Shown piece after piece: positions 33,848 to 42,059 of a stretch of 64,000 bases of DNA (the first letter of the stretch is position 1; each line of letters starts with the position of its first letter). Both the position numbers and the translations under genes were made by a program. Below the pieces are notes generated by a model. It was given only the letters and a program-made list of their open reading frames with translations. It did not search any database and was not told the DNA's origin. Source of the stretch: JBBQZP01 sp038207585 (GTDB lineage Bacteria; Pseudomonadota; Alphaproteobacteria; Rhodobacterales; Rhodobacteraceae); the NCBI GenBank assembly GCA_038207585.1, contig JBBQZP010000005.1, positions 1 to 64,000 of the forward strand, given 5' to 3'.

Positions 33848-36049
33848 TCAAGGTCCTTTTGCAATCGCCAGAAGATCAGACAGAGTTTGCCGTGCGGTTG
33901 CGGATTCCGTCACCAGCGCGCGGCTTTGCGCCAGTGGACCGTCCTGCCCGGATGTTCCGGCTGTACCATCCTGTGCTGGTTCTGCCACGTCGCCCGGGAC
34001 AAGCAACCTTGCCGCCGGAGCCCATGGATCATCCGTCGTCGCGGCGATCTGCGGCCATTCTGCAGACACCCGCGTTGCATGTTGCTCCCGAACCACATCA
34101 CCCAGTTCTTCAAAGGAACGCGCGGCGGTTTTGGTGTTTCCCGCCATCATCTCAGCCTCGGCCATACGGTTCAGCGCCTCGCCCGACGACAGTCCGGCCA
34201 GCAGTTCGCGGACCAGCGCAGGGTTACGCTCCTGCAGCGCCGCTTGTGCCAGAAGCAACCTGTCCTTTGGATCAGCCTGCCCCGGCTGATCAGCCTCGGA
34301 CTGCAACCATGACCGCGCCAGGCTGCCAAAACCACCCTCCAACAACCGCGTCGCGATATCGCGGCGGAGCACAAGCGGCAGCTTCCGGCGCTCCGCTTCA
34401 TCCACCGCCGTCGCATGAGTCAAAAAAGGCGCCTCCGGTGCTTTGACCAACAACCGCCAGACTGTTTCCGCAGCATCCGGGGTTGCGGGAAGCCTGTCAA
34501 ACGCGCCGTCGAAATCGCCCAGCGCGGCACGGGCCTTGGTCTGGACAAGACGCAAGGACGGTTCCATTTCGGTGCCCTTATACTCTTGTGCAAGCGCGTC
34601 GAAGGTGGTGATGCTTAGGGGATCAATGGGATCATCGCTGTCAATCTGGCGCGAAACCATCAGGATTTTTGCCTTCACCGCTTCCGGACCGGCATCACTG
34701 CTCAAATCCGCAAGATCGAGTGCTGCCGCGTTGTCCTCACCCCTGGCGATCTTCAATTCAGCCTCGGTCAACCGAACCGCCGGACCGGGGTTTCCCGGCC
34801 CTCGCACGATGGAAGCGACAAGCGTCGTGGCGGTCTGCAAGTCACCCTCAAGGCGGAATTCTTCGGCAAGCCTGGCGCCCAGATAGCGCCGCAAATGCAA
34901 TGGCAGGCCCGAGAATGTCCGCAGAACGGCGCGCTTGTTCAAGGTCTGTGCACGGGTCTGGGACGGATCGGCCAGAATCGACCAGAGCGCTGCGGCATTG
35001 TCGCAGGCCGCCATTCCGGCAAAGGCCCCGTCGGGATCATCCTTGCCCTCCATGATGAGGGAAAGGGTCAAAAGCCGGTCCCGCTGCCGCGATTCTGTGC
35101 GAAAGGCCGTCAAAACCTGATAGGCCTCAGCTCCGAAACCAAGATAGATGTAGAATCTGGCCGCCCGCGCAACGGCTTCAGGGTCCGGCTTGTCAAACTC
35201 TCCGGCAAGGTTTTGCTTTGCATCGGCAAACTGATCGGGGATCCGGTCCTCGTGACCCCAGGTGCCCAGATCGACCTCATCATCCGGGAAACAGGCGTCG
35301 CCGACTTGGGTAAGCTTTTTCGGCTCGTCCATGGCAAGGCCAGACACCAAGCCAAGATTTTCCCCGATGCGCACCTGTGGCGCCACATCATGGCCGGATG
35401 TCGGCCCCGCTTCCGGTTTGCGTTGCGGTAGTTCAAGATCGACCACTCCCCGCGACGCGCCGTCGCTGAGTTGACGCAACAGGGTATTCTTCACCTCGGC
35501 GAGATCAGCCGTTTGCGAAGGCATGAGCGGCAGCGAAAGGGGGGCCGGCGCTGTGCCGGGCAGGCTCTGCCATTCATAGCCTGCCATACTATTGGTTCGC
35601 TCCGGGCGCGCGCGCGGGCGCGGTCGGTCTGCCTCGGTCAGCGCCGGCATCACGGCACCGCCAAGTGATGTTTCAAATGACGTACCCTGCGGCGGCGGCC
35701 CTTCCCGAACGTCGACGACAATCGTGCCGGGCGCAAGCTCGAACGGGGTCGCAAAACAGGCACAAACAATGCCAAGTTGCAGCAAGCCGCTGTCCGGATT
35801 GATTGACACCGAACCTATCCGGTTTCTCGTAATCTTGTCGAAAACCTTCGATAGATCATACCGGACCCGCGACTCCCCCAGTGATATTTCATAGCCCGTT
35901 TCCGTTCGCCCGAAGGCCCAGTCGGCAGCCCCCCCAGCGTCAATCACAAGGCGCGTGAACGCCCCGTGTTCACCTGAAGTGAGGGTCACGGTCTGGGCGG
36001 CCGCACCCTGCGCAGCGACCATCATCAGGACAAACAGGATGCCTTTCAT
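33848..36049 (-). CDS. Large secreted protein of unknown function in the motA operon
   Basis: A 733-residue protein not recognised as any standard flagellar gene. The ATG at 36049 overlaps the motA stop (4 bp) and starts a signal peptide (GILFVLMMVAAQGAAAQ). The next 90 residues look like an AMIN-type beta domain (TSGEHGAFTRLVIDAGG, LGESRVRYDLSKVFD). The rest is Asp/Glu/Ala-rich and helical, repetitive in the manner of a TPR solenoid (ARFYIYLGFGAEAYQVLTAF, LLLAQAALQERNPALVREL). It has no transmembrane anchor after the signal. Context implies a periplasmic partner of the stator or basal body; a MotC-like role is possible but unproven. Confidence 0.7.
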   Translation of the reverse strand: MKGILFVLMMVAAQGAAAQTVTLTSGEHGAFTRLVIDAGGAADWAFGRTETGYEISLGESRVRYDLSKVFDKITRNRIGSVSINPDSGLLQLGIVCACFATPFELAPGTIVVDVREGPPPQGTSFETSLGGAVMPALTEADRPRPRARPERTNSMAGYEWQSLPGTAPAPLSLPLMPSQTADLAEVKNTLLRQLSDGASRGVVDLELPQRKPEAGPTSGHDVAPQVRIGENLGLVSGLAMDEPKKLTQVGDACFPDDEVDLGTWGHEDRIPDQFADAKQNLAGEFDKPDPEAVARAARFYIYLGFGAEAYQVLTAFRTESRQRDRLLTLSLIMEGKDDPDGAFAGMAACDNAAALWSILADPSQTRAQTLNKRAVLRTFSGLPLHLRRYLGARLAEEFRLEGDLQTATTLVASIVRGPGNPGPAVRLTEAELKIARGEDNAAALDLADLSSDAGPEAVKAKILMVSRQIDSDDPIDPLSITTFDALAQEYKGTEMEPSLRLVQTKARAALGDFDGAFDRLPATPDAAETVWRLLVKAPEAPFLTHATAVDEAERRKLPLVLRRDIATRLLEGGFGSLARSWLQSEADQPGQADPKDRLLLAQAALQERNPALVRELLAGLSSGEALNRMAEAEMMAGNTKTAARSFEELGDVVREQHATRVSAEWPQIAATTDDPWAPAARLLVPGDVAEPAQDGTAGTSGQDGPLAQSRALVTESATARQTLSDLLAIAKGP

Positions 36050-36915
36050 GCGGCATCCTGTTTCAGGGCGCGCAACGCCTCTTCCAGCGATGAAAACGAG
36101 GGGCGAACGTGATGCGGCGAGTTCTGACGCCCGACTTCGATACACAGATTGGCCGCATGGTTGTGCAGGTTGGCGATCAGAACCTCGCGGATCAGGTTGT
36201 AGAAATGCGAATCATCGTCGACCACCGCCTTGACCCGCGCCGCAAACGGGCCGACCAGACCGTAGGCCATGAACACGCCCAGAAACGTTCCGACCAGCGC
36301 GCCGCCGATCATCTTGCCCAGAATTTCTGGCGGTTGATCGATCGAGGCCATGGTTTTGATCACCCCCAGAACAGCAGCCACAATGCCCAGCGCGGGCAGA
36401 GCGTCGGCAATGGATTGCAGGGCGTGGCTGGAATGAAGCGCATGGGCTTGCGCCGTCTCCATCCGTTTGTCCAGCACCTCTTCCACCTGATGCGGATCAT
36501 CGTAGTTCATTGACGCCGCGCGCAGTGTGTCGCAGATCAGATCGACCGATTCGTGATCTTTCTGGATTTTCGGATAGCGCCCGAAGATCGTTGATTCCTT
36601 GGGGTTTTCGATATGCTCTTCCAGAGCCACCGGGTTCGACTTTGCGATTCTTATCAATTCGAACAACAAACAAAGCATGTCACGGTAATCGGCCGGTTTC
36701 CATTTCGGGCCGGCGAACACCTTCTTGATGTCCTTGACCGTGTGTTTCACCCCGGCAAAATCGTTGGACAACAAAAACGCACCCACGGCTGCCCCCGCGA
36801 TCATAGTCATCTCATGAGGAAGGGCGTGCAGAATGATTTCAAGCTTGCCGCCAGCTGAAACATAGCCGCCGAAGACCATCACGAAGATAACCACGATACC
36901 AATAACGCCAAACAT
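36046..36915 (-). CDS. motA: Flagellar stator protein MotA
   Basis: A 289-residue inner-membrane stator subunit with four helices that couples proton flow to rotation with MotB. The family marks are clear: GIVVIFVMVFGGYVSAGG at the start, the cytosolic loop with the charged contact residues (IRIAKSNPVALEEHIENP), and the paired helices ALPALGIVAAVLGVIKTM and GTFLGVFMAYGLVGPFA. motB is 11 kb away at 47028-47867, which is unusual but known in this group. Confidence 0.95.
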   Translation of the reverse strand: MFGVIGIVVIFVMVFGGYVSAGGKLEIILHALPHEMTMIAGAAVGAFLLSNDFAGVKHTVKDIKKVFAGPKWKPADYRDMLCLLFELIRIAKSNPVALEEHIENPKESTIFGRYPKIQKDHESVDLICDTLRAASMNYDDPHQVEEVLDKRMETAQAHALHSSHALQSIADALPALGIVAAVLGVIKTMASIDQPPEILGKMIGGALVGTFLGVFMAYGLVGPFAARVKAVVDDDSHFYNLIREVLIANLHNHAANLCIEVGRQNSPHHVRPSFSSLEEALRALKQDAA

Positions 36916-37000
36916 GGCCGCTCCCTTTGCCCTGAACCAGCGTCATGCTGGCAGGGGCGGGTTAAGAAAGGCTGACGCGCGCCGGGAAACTTGCGTTCAA

Positions 37001-37564
37001 TTAGTTCTTTGGCACCAGAGCATTGCGCCCTGCCAGAATGGCGCTGACGGCATAGGCAGAGTCGGGCGGCATTCCTGACAGGATCGCGGCTGACGCGGCG
37101 GGCTGCATACGGCCAAGGAACCCGGCAGAAAACTCCGGGTCCATCGAGGCAAAAAGCTTGGCCGCATCCTTGGGTTTCATCGCCTCATAAACTGATGTGA
37201 GACGCGCAAGATCAGCCTCGGCCGCTCCGTCAGCCAGACTGAGCGTCGCCGAAAGCTTTGCCTCGGCCTCGGTCAGGGCGGTCATGCGCTGGTCTATGGC
37301 CGCGTTGGCAAGATCCAGTGCTGCAAGTCGTTCTGCCAGTGCGGCTTCGCGGGATGCAACCTGCGTCTCGCGGTCGGACAGGGCCTTGGCCAGGGCCGCA
37401 GGGGGCGTCGGGCAATTCAGGGGTGCCGCACCGTCACCTGCAATAGGCGCGCGCGCCAGCGCCATGCCGAACCCGTCTCCCAACCGCAGGGCTCCTGAGG
37501 ATGCCAGAAGAAGCGAAAGGATGACCAGTGCGCCCCGCCCGGCGCGTTTACGCGTACGGCTCAT
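37001..37564 (-). CDS. MotE-like (MgtE-N-type) flagellar chaperone
   Basis: A 187-residue protein with an N-terminal membrane/signal segment (ALVILSLLLASSGALRLG), a coiled coil (SDRETQVASREAALAERLAA) and a C-terminal MgtE-N-like helical repeat (YEAMKPKDAAKLFASMD, EFSAGFLGRMQPAASAAILS). This is the layout of MotE, a periplasmic chaperone for MotC in Sinorhizobium. It overlaps the 137-residue gene upstream (4 bp) and lies 85 bp before motA. Confidence 0.65.
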   Translation of the reverse strand: MSRTRKRAGRGALVILSLLLASSGALRLGDGFGMALARAPIAGDGAAPLNCPTPPAALAKALSDRETQVASREAALAERLAALDLANAAIDQRMTALTEAEAKLSATLSLADGAAEADLARLTSVYEAMKPKDAAKLFASMDPEFSAGFLGRMQPAASAAILSGMPPDSAYAVSAILAGRNALVPKN

Positions 37565-37974
37565 TCCGCAGCCTCCATCCCGTCGCGCATGGAACGGCGT
37601 CGCACAAATCGCAGCCGCTTTTCTGCGGCATCCTCGGGGTCAGGCTCGGGAACAGGGTTCCAACGGTCGGCCGGAGGCTCTGCCTTCGGGGATGGAAGAT
37701 CGTGCATCGATGCCAGCAGCAGCTCCAGCCGGATGGCGGCGGCATCTGCACGGGCGTTCAGACCCTGCAGCGCCGCGGCAGACCCCGAAGCTGCATTGCG
37801 GGCCTGATCCAAGGCTCTTGTCATATCGTCGACCTGCACGGAAAGGACCGCAATCGCTCCACCCATTCCGGTTTCCAGCATGGAAAACTTCTTCAGCCGG
37901 GCCGACAGGATGTAGCAATAGATTGCCGCGCCAAACGCGCCGGCGGCCAGCAGGATATCTGCGATGAAGGCCAT
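37561..37974 (-). CDS. Small membrane protein of the fliL-motA operon, function unknown
   Basis: A 137-residue protein with one N-terminal helix (ADILLAAGAFGAAIYCYILS), a coiled-coil-prone middle (VQVDDMTRALDQARNAASG) and an acidic/proline tail ending in basic residues. It is 11 bases after fliL and overlaps the MotE-like gene by 4 bp. Its position between FliL, MotE-like and MotA implies a stator- or basal-body-related role. No family is recognised. Confidence 0.6.
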   Translation of the reverse strand: MAFIADILLAAGAFGAAIYCYILSARLKKFSMLETGMGGAIAVLSVQVDDMTRALDQARNAASGSAAALQGLNARADAAAIRLELLLASMHDLPSPKAEPPADRWNPVPEPDPEDAAEKRLRFVRRRSMRDGMEAAE

Positions 37975-37985
37975 GTTGTGCCCTT

Positions 37986-38627
37986 TCAGTTCAGAACAAA
38001 TTCGGTGATCAGAAGATCGCGCACCCGGCCTTCGCCCGTAACGATCTGGATGCGGCGCAGCATTTGTGCGCGCAGCGTCACAAGCGACGACGGGTCCTCA
38101 AGCTGGGCCACATCGACGGCGCGCAGATAGCCGTTGATCACATCCAGAATCCGCGGCATCAGCATCGTCACCTCATCCGCCATCGGCCTGTCGACCTCAA
38201 GCTGCGAAGACATGATCAGATGCGCATTGTTGGCCGCAGACCCCAGCGAGATCACAACCTGCTGAATTGGCACGAAGGCCAACTCCGGCAGGCGTCCGGG
38301 GGTAGCCGCGCCGTGCCCGCCTTCCGCCGATGTCGCCTCGCCATGGCCGGAGGCCGGTTCGCCATGCCCCGCATCCGCAGCCATTTCACCGTGTTCGGCT
38401 TCTGACTTTGCAGCCTCGCCATGGCCCGCATCTGCAGCGGTTTGCCCATGGCCCTCAGCGGACGGTTCGGCCATGGCCGCATCTCCGGGTGGCCCCAGAA
38501 CAGCGCCGGAATAGGTGGCGTAAAACCCACCGCCCCCCAACAGCAGCGCCAGTACGACGCCAATCAGCAGGGGTAGTTTCGATTTCTTTTTCGGGGCCGC
38601 ATCGGGGGCAACTTCGGCGACTGACAT
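37986..38627 (-). CDS. fliL: Flagellar basal body protein FliL
   Basis: A 213-residue single-pass protein that surrounds and stabilises the stator. It has a cytosolic KKKSK patch, one helix (LPLLIGVVLALLLGGGG), a long linker with six histidines in GHG(E) repeats (His60, 69, 79, 88, 95, 105), and the conserved periplasmic FliL domain ending RDLLITEFVLN. The linker is about 60 residues longer than in most FliL proteins. It diverges from fliF across 118 bp. Confidence 0.9.
   Translation of the reverse strand: MSVAEVAPDAAPKKKSKLPLLIGVVLALLLGGGGFYATYSGAVLGPPGDAAMAEPSAEGHGQTAADAGHGEAAKSEAEHGEMAADAGHGEPASGHGEATSAEGGHGAATPGRLPELAFVPIQQVVISLGSAANNAHLIMSSQLEVDRPMADEVTMLMPRILDVINGYLRAVDVAQLEDPSSLVTLRAQMLRRIQIVTGEGRVRDLLITEFVLN
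38300..38460 (-). repeat. His-rich GHGE repeat inside fliL
   Basis: Six imperfect repeats of Ala/Asp-Gly-His-Gly-Glu over about 50 codons in the FliL linker, each unit 7-10 residues. The repeated codons make the stretch prone to length changes by slippage. Confidence 0.75.
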
Positions 38628-38673
38628 CTGATCCTCGGGACGTTCATCTGCCCGATGTATAGGCCCAAGGACA

Positions 38674-38688
38674 CTAACCGATTGTTAA
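38674..38688. promoter_or_regulatory. CtrA-like site between fliL and fliF
   Basis: CTAA-N7-TTAA, one mismatch from the CtrA consensus, in the middle of the 118-bp divergent promoter region of the fliL-motA-flhA and fliF-fliP units. Confidence 0.35.
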
Positions 38689-38745
38689 GCCCAATCCGTC
38701 AAAGCTGCATTCATCGGGCAGAAGCCCCCTGGTTGGAGAATCCTT

Positions 38746-40362
38746 GTGCAAAACCTGATTACCCTCTGGTCGTCCCTCAGCGGTGTCAGACGATTCGTGG
38801 TGATCGGCGCGACTTTGGCGATGTTTGCGGCGGTCCTGGGCCTGTCGCGCATGGCGACTACGCCCAGCATGGCGCTGCTGTATTCCGGGTTGGACAGCAA
38901 CGCTGCGGGCGAAGTCGTTCTGGCGCTGGAACAGCGCGGCGTCACCTATGAAGTGCAGGGTGATTCGATCAGAGTGGACGCCCGGATGCGCGACGAACTG
39001 CGCATGACACTTGCGGCGGATGGCCTGCCGTCCGCCAGTGCCTCGGGCTACGAACTACTGGACGGGATGTCAGGTTTCGGCACCACCTCGCAGATGTTCG
39101 ATGCCGCTTACTGGCGCGCAAAAGAGGGCGAGCTTGCGCGCACCATCCTTGCTAATCCGCAGATCAAGGCGGCCCGCGTGCACATCGCACAAGCCCCCAA
39201 CCAGCCTTTTCAGCGCGATGCCAAGGCCACCGCCAGCGTCACCGTCACAACCGTCTCCGGAAGCCTGAGCCCGGTTCAGGCTAAGGCGCTGAAGCATCTG
39301 GTGGCGGCAGCAGTCTCGGGGCTGAACGCCGACGATGTGCAGATCATCGACACGGTCGGCGGGTTGATTGCCGGTGGCGACGAGGCCCTGCAGCCGGGCC
39401 AGATGGGTGATGATCGCGCGGCAGAGCTTAAACACAATGTCGAACGACTGCTGGCAGCTCGCGTGGGGCCGGGCAAGGCAGTGGTCGAAGTGGCCGTCGA
39501 CGTTGTGACCGACCACGAACAAATCACCGAACATACGTTCGATCCGCAAAGCCGGGTCGCGATTTCGACCGATACCGAGGAAAAATCGAATTCCGCTACC
39601 GAACCCGGCGCCGATGTGACCGTTGCCTCCAACCTGCCGCAGGGCGCCGGGGCTGCAGGCGGTGCGAACGGGCAGAGTCAGGGCAATGAAACGCGCGAAC
39701 GCGTGAACTACGAAGTGTCCGAAACCCAGCGCGAGGTGCTTCGCGCGCCCGGTGCCACCCGCAAGATCAGCGTAGCCGTCATGATCGACGGTATTCTGAC
39801 ATCAGCCGCCGATGGCACCACGACCTGGGCCGCGCGTCCGGATGCTGAACTTGCAGTGTTGCGCGAACTTGTCGCGTCTGCGGTCGGTCTGGATGAGGCG
39901 CGGGGAGATGTGCTGACGCTGAAATCCTTGCAATTTGAAATACTGCCCGTCGCCGGAACCCTGGCCGAAGCGGGGATGCTGGGCGCGTTCGGGTCCATTG
40001 ATGTCATGTCATTGATCCAGATGGCCGTCCTGGCTGTTGTGGCCCTGATCCTTGGGCTTTTTGTCTTGCGCCCGCTCCTGTTGGCGGCACCGCGTACCGT
40101 GTCAGGCGATGACAGGCCCCTTTCACTTCCCGGCATGGTCGCCGGCAGCGGTGGCAGCACAGGCTTCCCACAACTTGATGGAAGCAATGTCCTGAACGGC
40201 GAAATCGACGATGGCACGGGATTACCGGGCCTGGCGGTGAACGGGCGGTCCGACCTTCCGTCTGATCCGATCACCCGCCTGCGCCAACTGATCGAAGACC
40301 GCCAGGCGGAATCGGTCGAAATCCTGCGCGGCTGGATGGAATCCCCCGAGGAGTCGACATAA
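38746..40362 (+). CDS. fliF: Flagellar MS-ring protein FliF
   Basis: A 538-residue ring protein with an N-terminal helix (FVVIGATLAMFAAVLGLS), the YscJ-like periplasmic domains (YSGLDSNAAGEVVLALEQRG, LARTILANPQIKAARVHIAQ), and a C-terminal helix (IQMAVLAVVALILGLFVL). The C-terminal end, which normally binds FliG, is present and acidic. The start is a GTG at 38746 with GGAGA upstream. fliG is not adjacent. It overlaps fliH by one base (TAATG). Confidence 0.94.
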   Translation: MQNLITLWSSLSGVRRFVVIGATLAMFAAVLGLSRMATTPSMALLYSGLDSNAAGEVVLALEQRGVTYEVQGDSIRVDARMRDELRMTLAADGLPSASASGYELLDGMSGFGTTSQMFDAAYWRAKEGELARTILANPQIKAARVHIAQAPNQPFQRDAKATASVTVTTVSGSLSPVQAKALKHLVAAAVSGLNADDVQIIDTVGGLIAGGDEALQPGQMGDDRAAELKHNVERLLAARVGPGKAVVEVAVDVVTDHEQITEHTFDPQSRVAISTDTEEKSNSATEPGADVTVASNLPQGAGAAGGANGQSQGNETRERVNYEVSETQREVLRAPGATRKISVAVMIDGILTSAADGTTTWAARPDAELAVLRELVASAVGLDEARGDVLTLKSLQFEILPVAGTLAEAGMLGAFGSIDVMSLIQMAVLAVVALILGLFVLRPLLLAAPRTVSGDDRPLSLPGMVAGSGGSTGFPQLDGSNVLNGEIDDGTGLPGLAVNGRSDLPSDPITRLRQLIEDRQAESVEILRGWMESPEEST

Positions 40363-40946
40363 TGGCGCTGTTGTCGCTTGAGGTATTCGAAGGCCCGGCA
40401 GAACAAGGCTCCGATACGGTCGTCACCGACATTGGTGCGATCGAGGATGCAAAACTCGCGGCATACGAACAAGGCTACACTGCGGGCTGGGATGACGCGA
40501 GCGCCGCTCAGGCCGACGATCAATCCCGCATCAAGGCCGATCTTGCGCGCAACCTGCAGACGCTTGGCTTCACCTTTCACGAAGCGCGGGTACACGTCCT
40601 GCATGCCATCGAGCCCTTGCTTCAGGATATGGTCCGCACCATTTTGCCTGCCACTGCGCGCGAGGCACTTCCGTCGATCGTGCTGGAAACACTGATGCCG
40701 CTGGCCGGGGAAATGGCCGACGCACCCGTAACGCTTGTGCTGAACCCCGCCGTTCGACCCGCGATTGAGGCTTTGCTGGAACAGGCGACCGGCCTGCCGA
40801 TCACGGTCTGCGAAGAACCGACACTAAGCGAGGGGCAGGTCTACCTGCGTCTGGGCGAAACCGAAACACGCATCGATCTTGATCGTGCAACTGCCGATAT
40901 TGCCCGCGCTGTGCGGGGTTTTTTCGGCCATTCCGAAGAGGATTAA
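40362..40946 (+). CDS. fliH: Flagellar export regulator FliH
   Basis: A 194-residue cytosolic protein that holds and regulates FliI. The Ala/Glu-rich N-terminus (EDAKLAAYEQGYTAGWDDAS) and C-terminal domain (LVLNPAVRPAIEALLEQATG, LRLGETETRIDLDRATADI) are typical. It sits between fliF and fliN; FliH also links to the C ring through FliN. Confidence 0.82.
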   Translation: MALLSLEVFEGPAEQGSDTVVTDIGAIEDAKLAAYEQGYTAGWDDASAAQADDQSRIKADLARNLQTLGFTFHEARVHVLHAIEPLLQDMVRTILPATAREALPSIVLETLMPLAGEMADAPVTLVLNPAVRPAIEALLEQATGLPITVCEEPTLSEGQVYLRLGETETRIDLDRATADIARAVRGFFGHSEED

Positions 40947-40949
40947 ACC

Positions 40950-41219
40950 ATGGATACCACCGCAGATCCGAACCCGTTCAGCCAGGTTCCGATCGAAATC
41001 ACCATCTCGGTCGGCAAAGCCCGCCCGCAAGTGCGTGAGCTTTTGAAGCTGCAGCGCGACGCTGTCTTACCTCTGGACCGCAGGGTTGATGACCCAGTGG
41101 AGCTTTACGTCGGCGACCGCCTGATCGCACGCGGCGAGTTGCAGGAACTGGAGGGCGAACAGGCCGGACAACTGGCCGTGCGCCTGACCGAAGTGGCAAA
41201 TCTGCGCGGCGGCCTCTAA
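40950..41219 (+). CDS. fliN: Flagellar C-ring protein FliN
   Basis: An 89-residue protein comprising essentially one SpoA domain: PIEITISVGKARPQVRELLK, ELYVGDRLIARGELQELEGE and VRLTEVANLRGGL. FliN forms the base of the C ring with FliM and FliG and docks FliH-FliI. It is short, as in many alphaproteobacteria. Its stop overlaps the fliP start (TAATG). Confidence 0.92.
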   Translation: MDTTADPNPFSQVPIEITISVGKARPQVRELLKLQRDAVLPLDRRVDDPVELYVGDRLIARGELQELEGEQAGQLAVRLTEVANLRGGL

Positions 41220-41959
41220 TGCGCGCGGGCTGGCTGGCACTTGTTCTGCTCGCAGTGGCAGCGCCCGCGTTTGCGCAAGACCTGCCCTTTGATCTGGGCG
41301 GTGCCCTGGGCGGCCAGCTGGGTGGCGAAGGGTCACTCAGCCTGCGCAGTGTCCAGCTTCTTGCACTGATCACCGTGCTGAGCCTGGTGCCCGGCATAGC
41401 CGTGATGGTGACGTGCTTTCCCTTTATCGTCACGGTTTTGTCGATCTTGCGTCAGGCGATCGGGCTGCAACAATCGCCGCCCAACATGCTGATCGTCAGC
41501 CTTGCCCTGTTCCTGACTTGGTATGTGATGGACCCGGTTTTTACCGAAGCCTGGGTCAAGGGGATCGAGCCCCTGACCCAAGGCTCGGTCGATCTGCAAA
41601 CCGCGATCACCGCGACTTTGGCGCCATTCCGGGTATTCATGGCGGCCCGGCTGGACCCCGACACTTTCACCTCGCTCCAAAATCTGCGCCCCGGTGCAAG
41701 TGGAGTCGCGATCGACGCGCCGCTTTCCATTCTTGTGCCGTCGTTCCTGCTCAGCGAAATTCAACGCGCGTTCGAGATCGGCTTCATGATCTTCATGCCG
41801 TTCCTGATCATTGATCTGGTCGTCGCGGCGGTGCTCATGTCGATGGGCATGATGATGGTGCCGCCTGCCATCGTATCATTGCCCTTCAAGCTGGCATTTT
41901 TTGTCGTGGCCGATGGCTGGTCACTGGTTTCGGGTGCTTTGGTCCGCAGCTATTTCTAG
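41219..41959 (+). CDS. fliP: Flagellar export-gate protein FliP
   Basis: A 246-residue export-gate subunit with a cleavable signal (LALVLLAVAAPAFAQD), then four helices with family signatures CFPFIVTVLSILRQAIGLQ, PPNMLIVSLALFLTWYVM and the C-terminal FMIFMPFLIIDLVVAAVLMS. It is the last gene of the fliF operon and converges on flgI across 100 bp with no clear intrinsic terminator. Confidence 0.95.
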   Translation: MRAGWLALVLLAVAAPAFAQDLPFDLGGALGGQLGGEGSLSLRSVQLLALITVLSLVPGIAVMVTCFPFIVTVLSILRQAIGLQQSPPNMLIVSLALFLTWYVMDPVFTEAWVKGIEPLTQGSVDLQTAITATLAPFRVFMAARLDPDTFTSLQNLRPGASGVAIDAPLSILVPSFLLSEIQRAFEIGFMIFMPFLIIDLVVAAVLMSMGMMMVPPAIVSLPFKLAFFVVADGWSLVSGALVRSYF

Positions 41960-42059
41960 GGCCCCCGCACGGGGTTCACGCGACGGGGTGGCAACGAGCG
42001 ATGATTCCCGCCGACTGTGGCATCTCCCGCGCGTCAGCACAGCACCCGGCCACCATTCC

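Noticed and set aside
41960..42059. Intrinsic terminator between fliP and flgI
   Set aside because: GC-rich words are present but no hairpin with a T-run was found on either strand.
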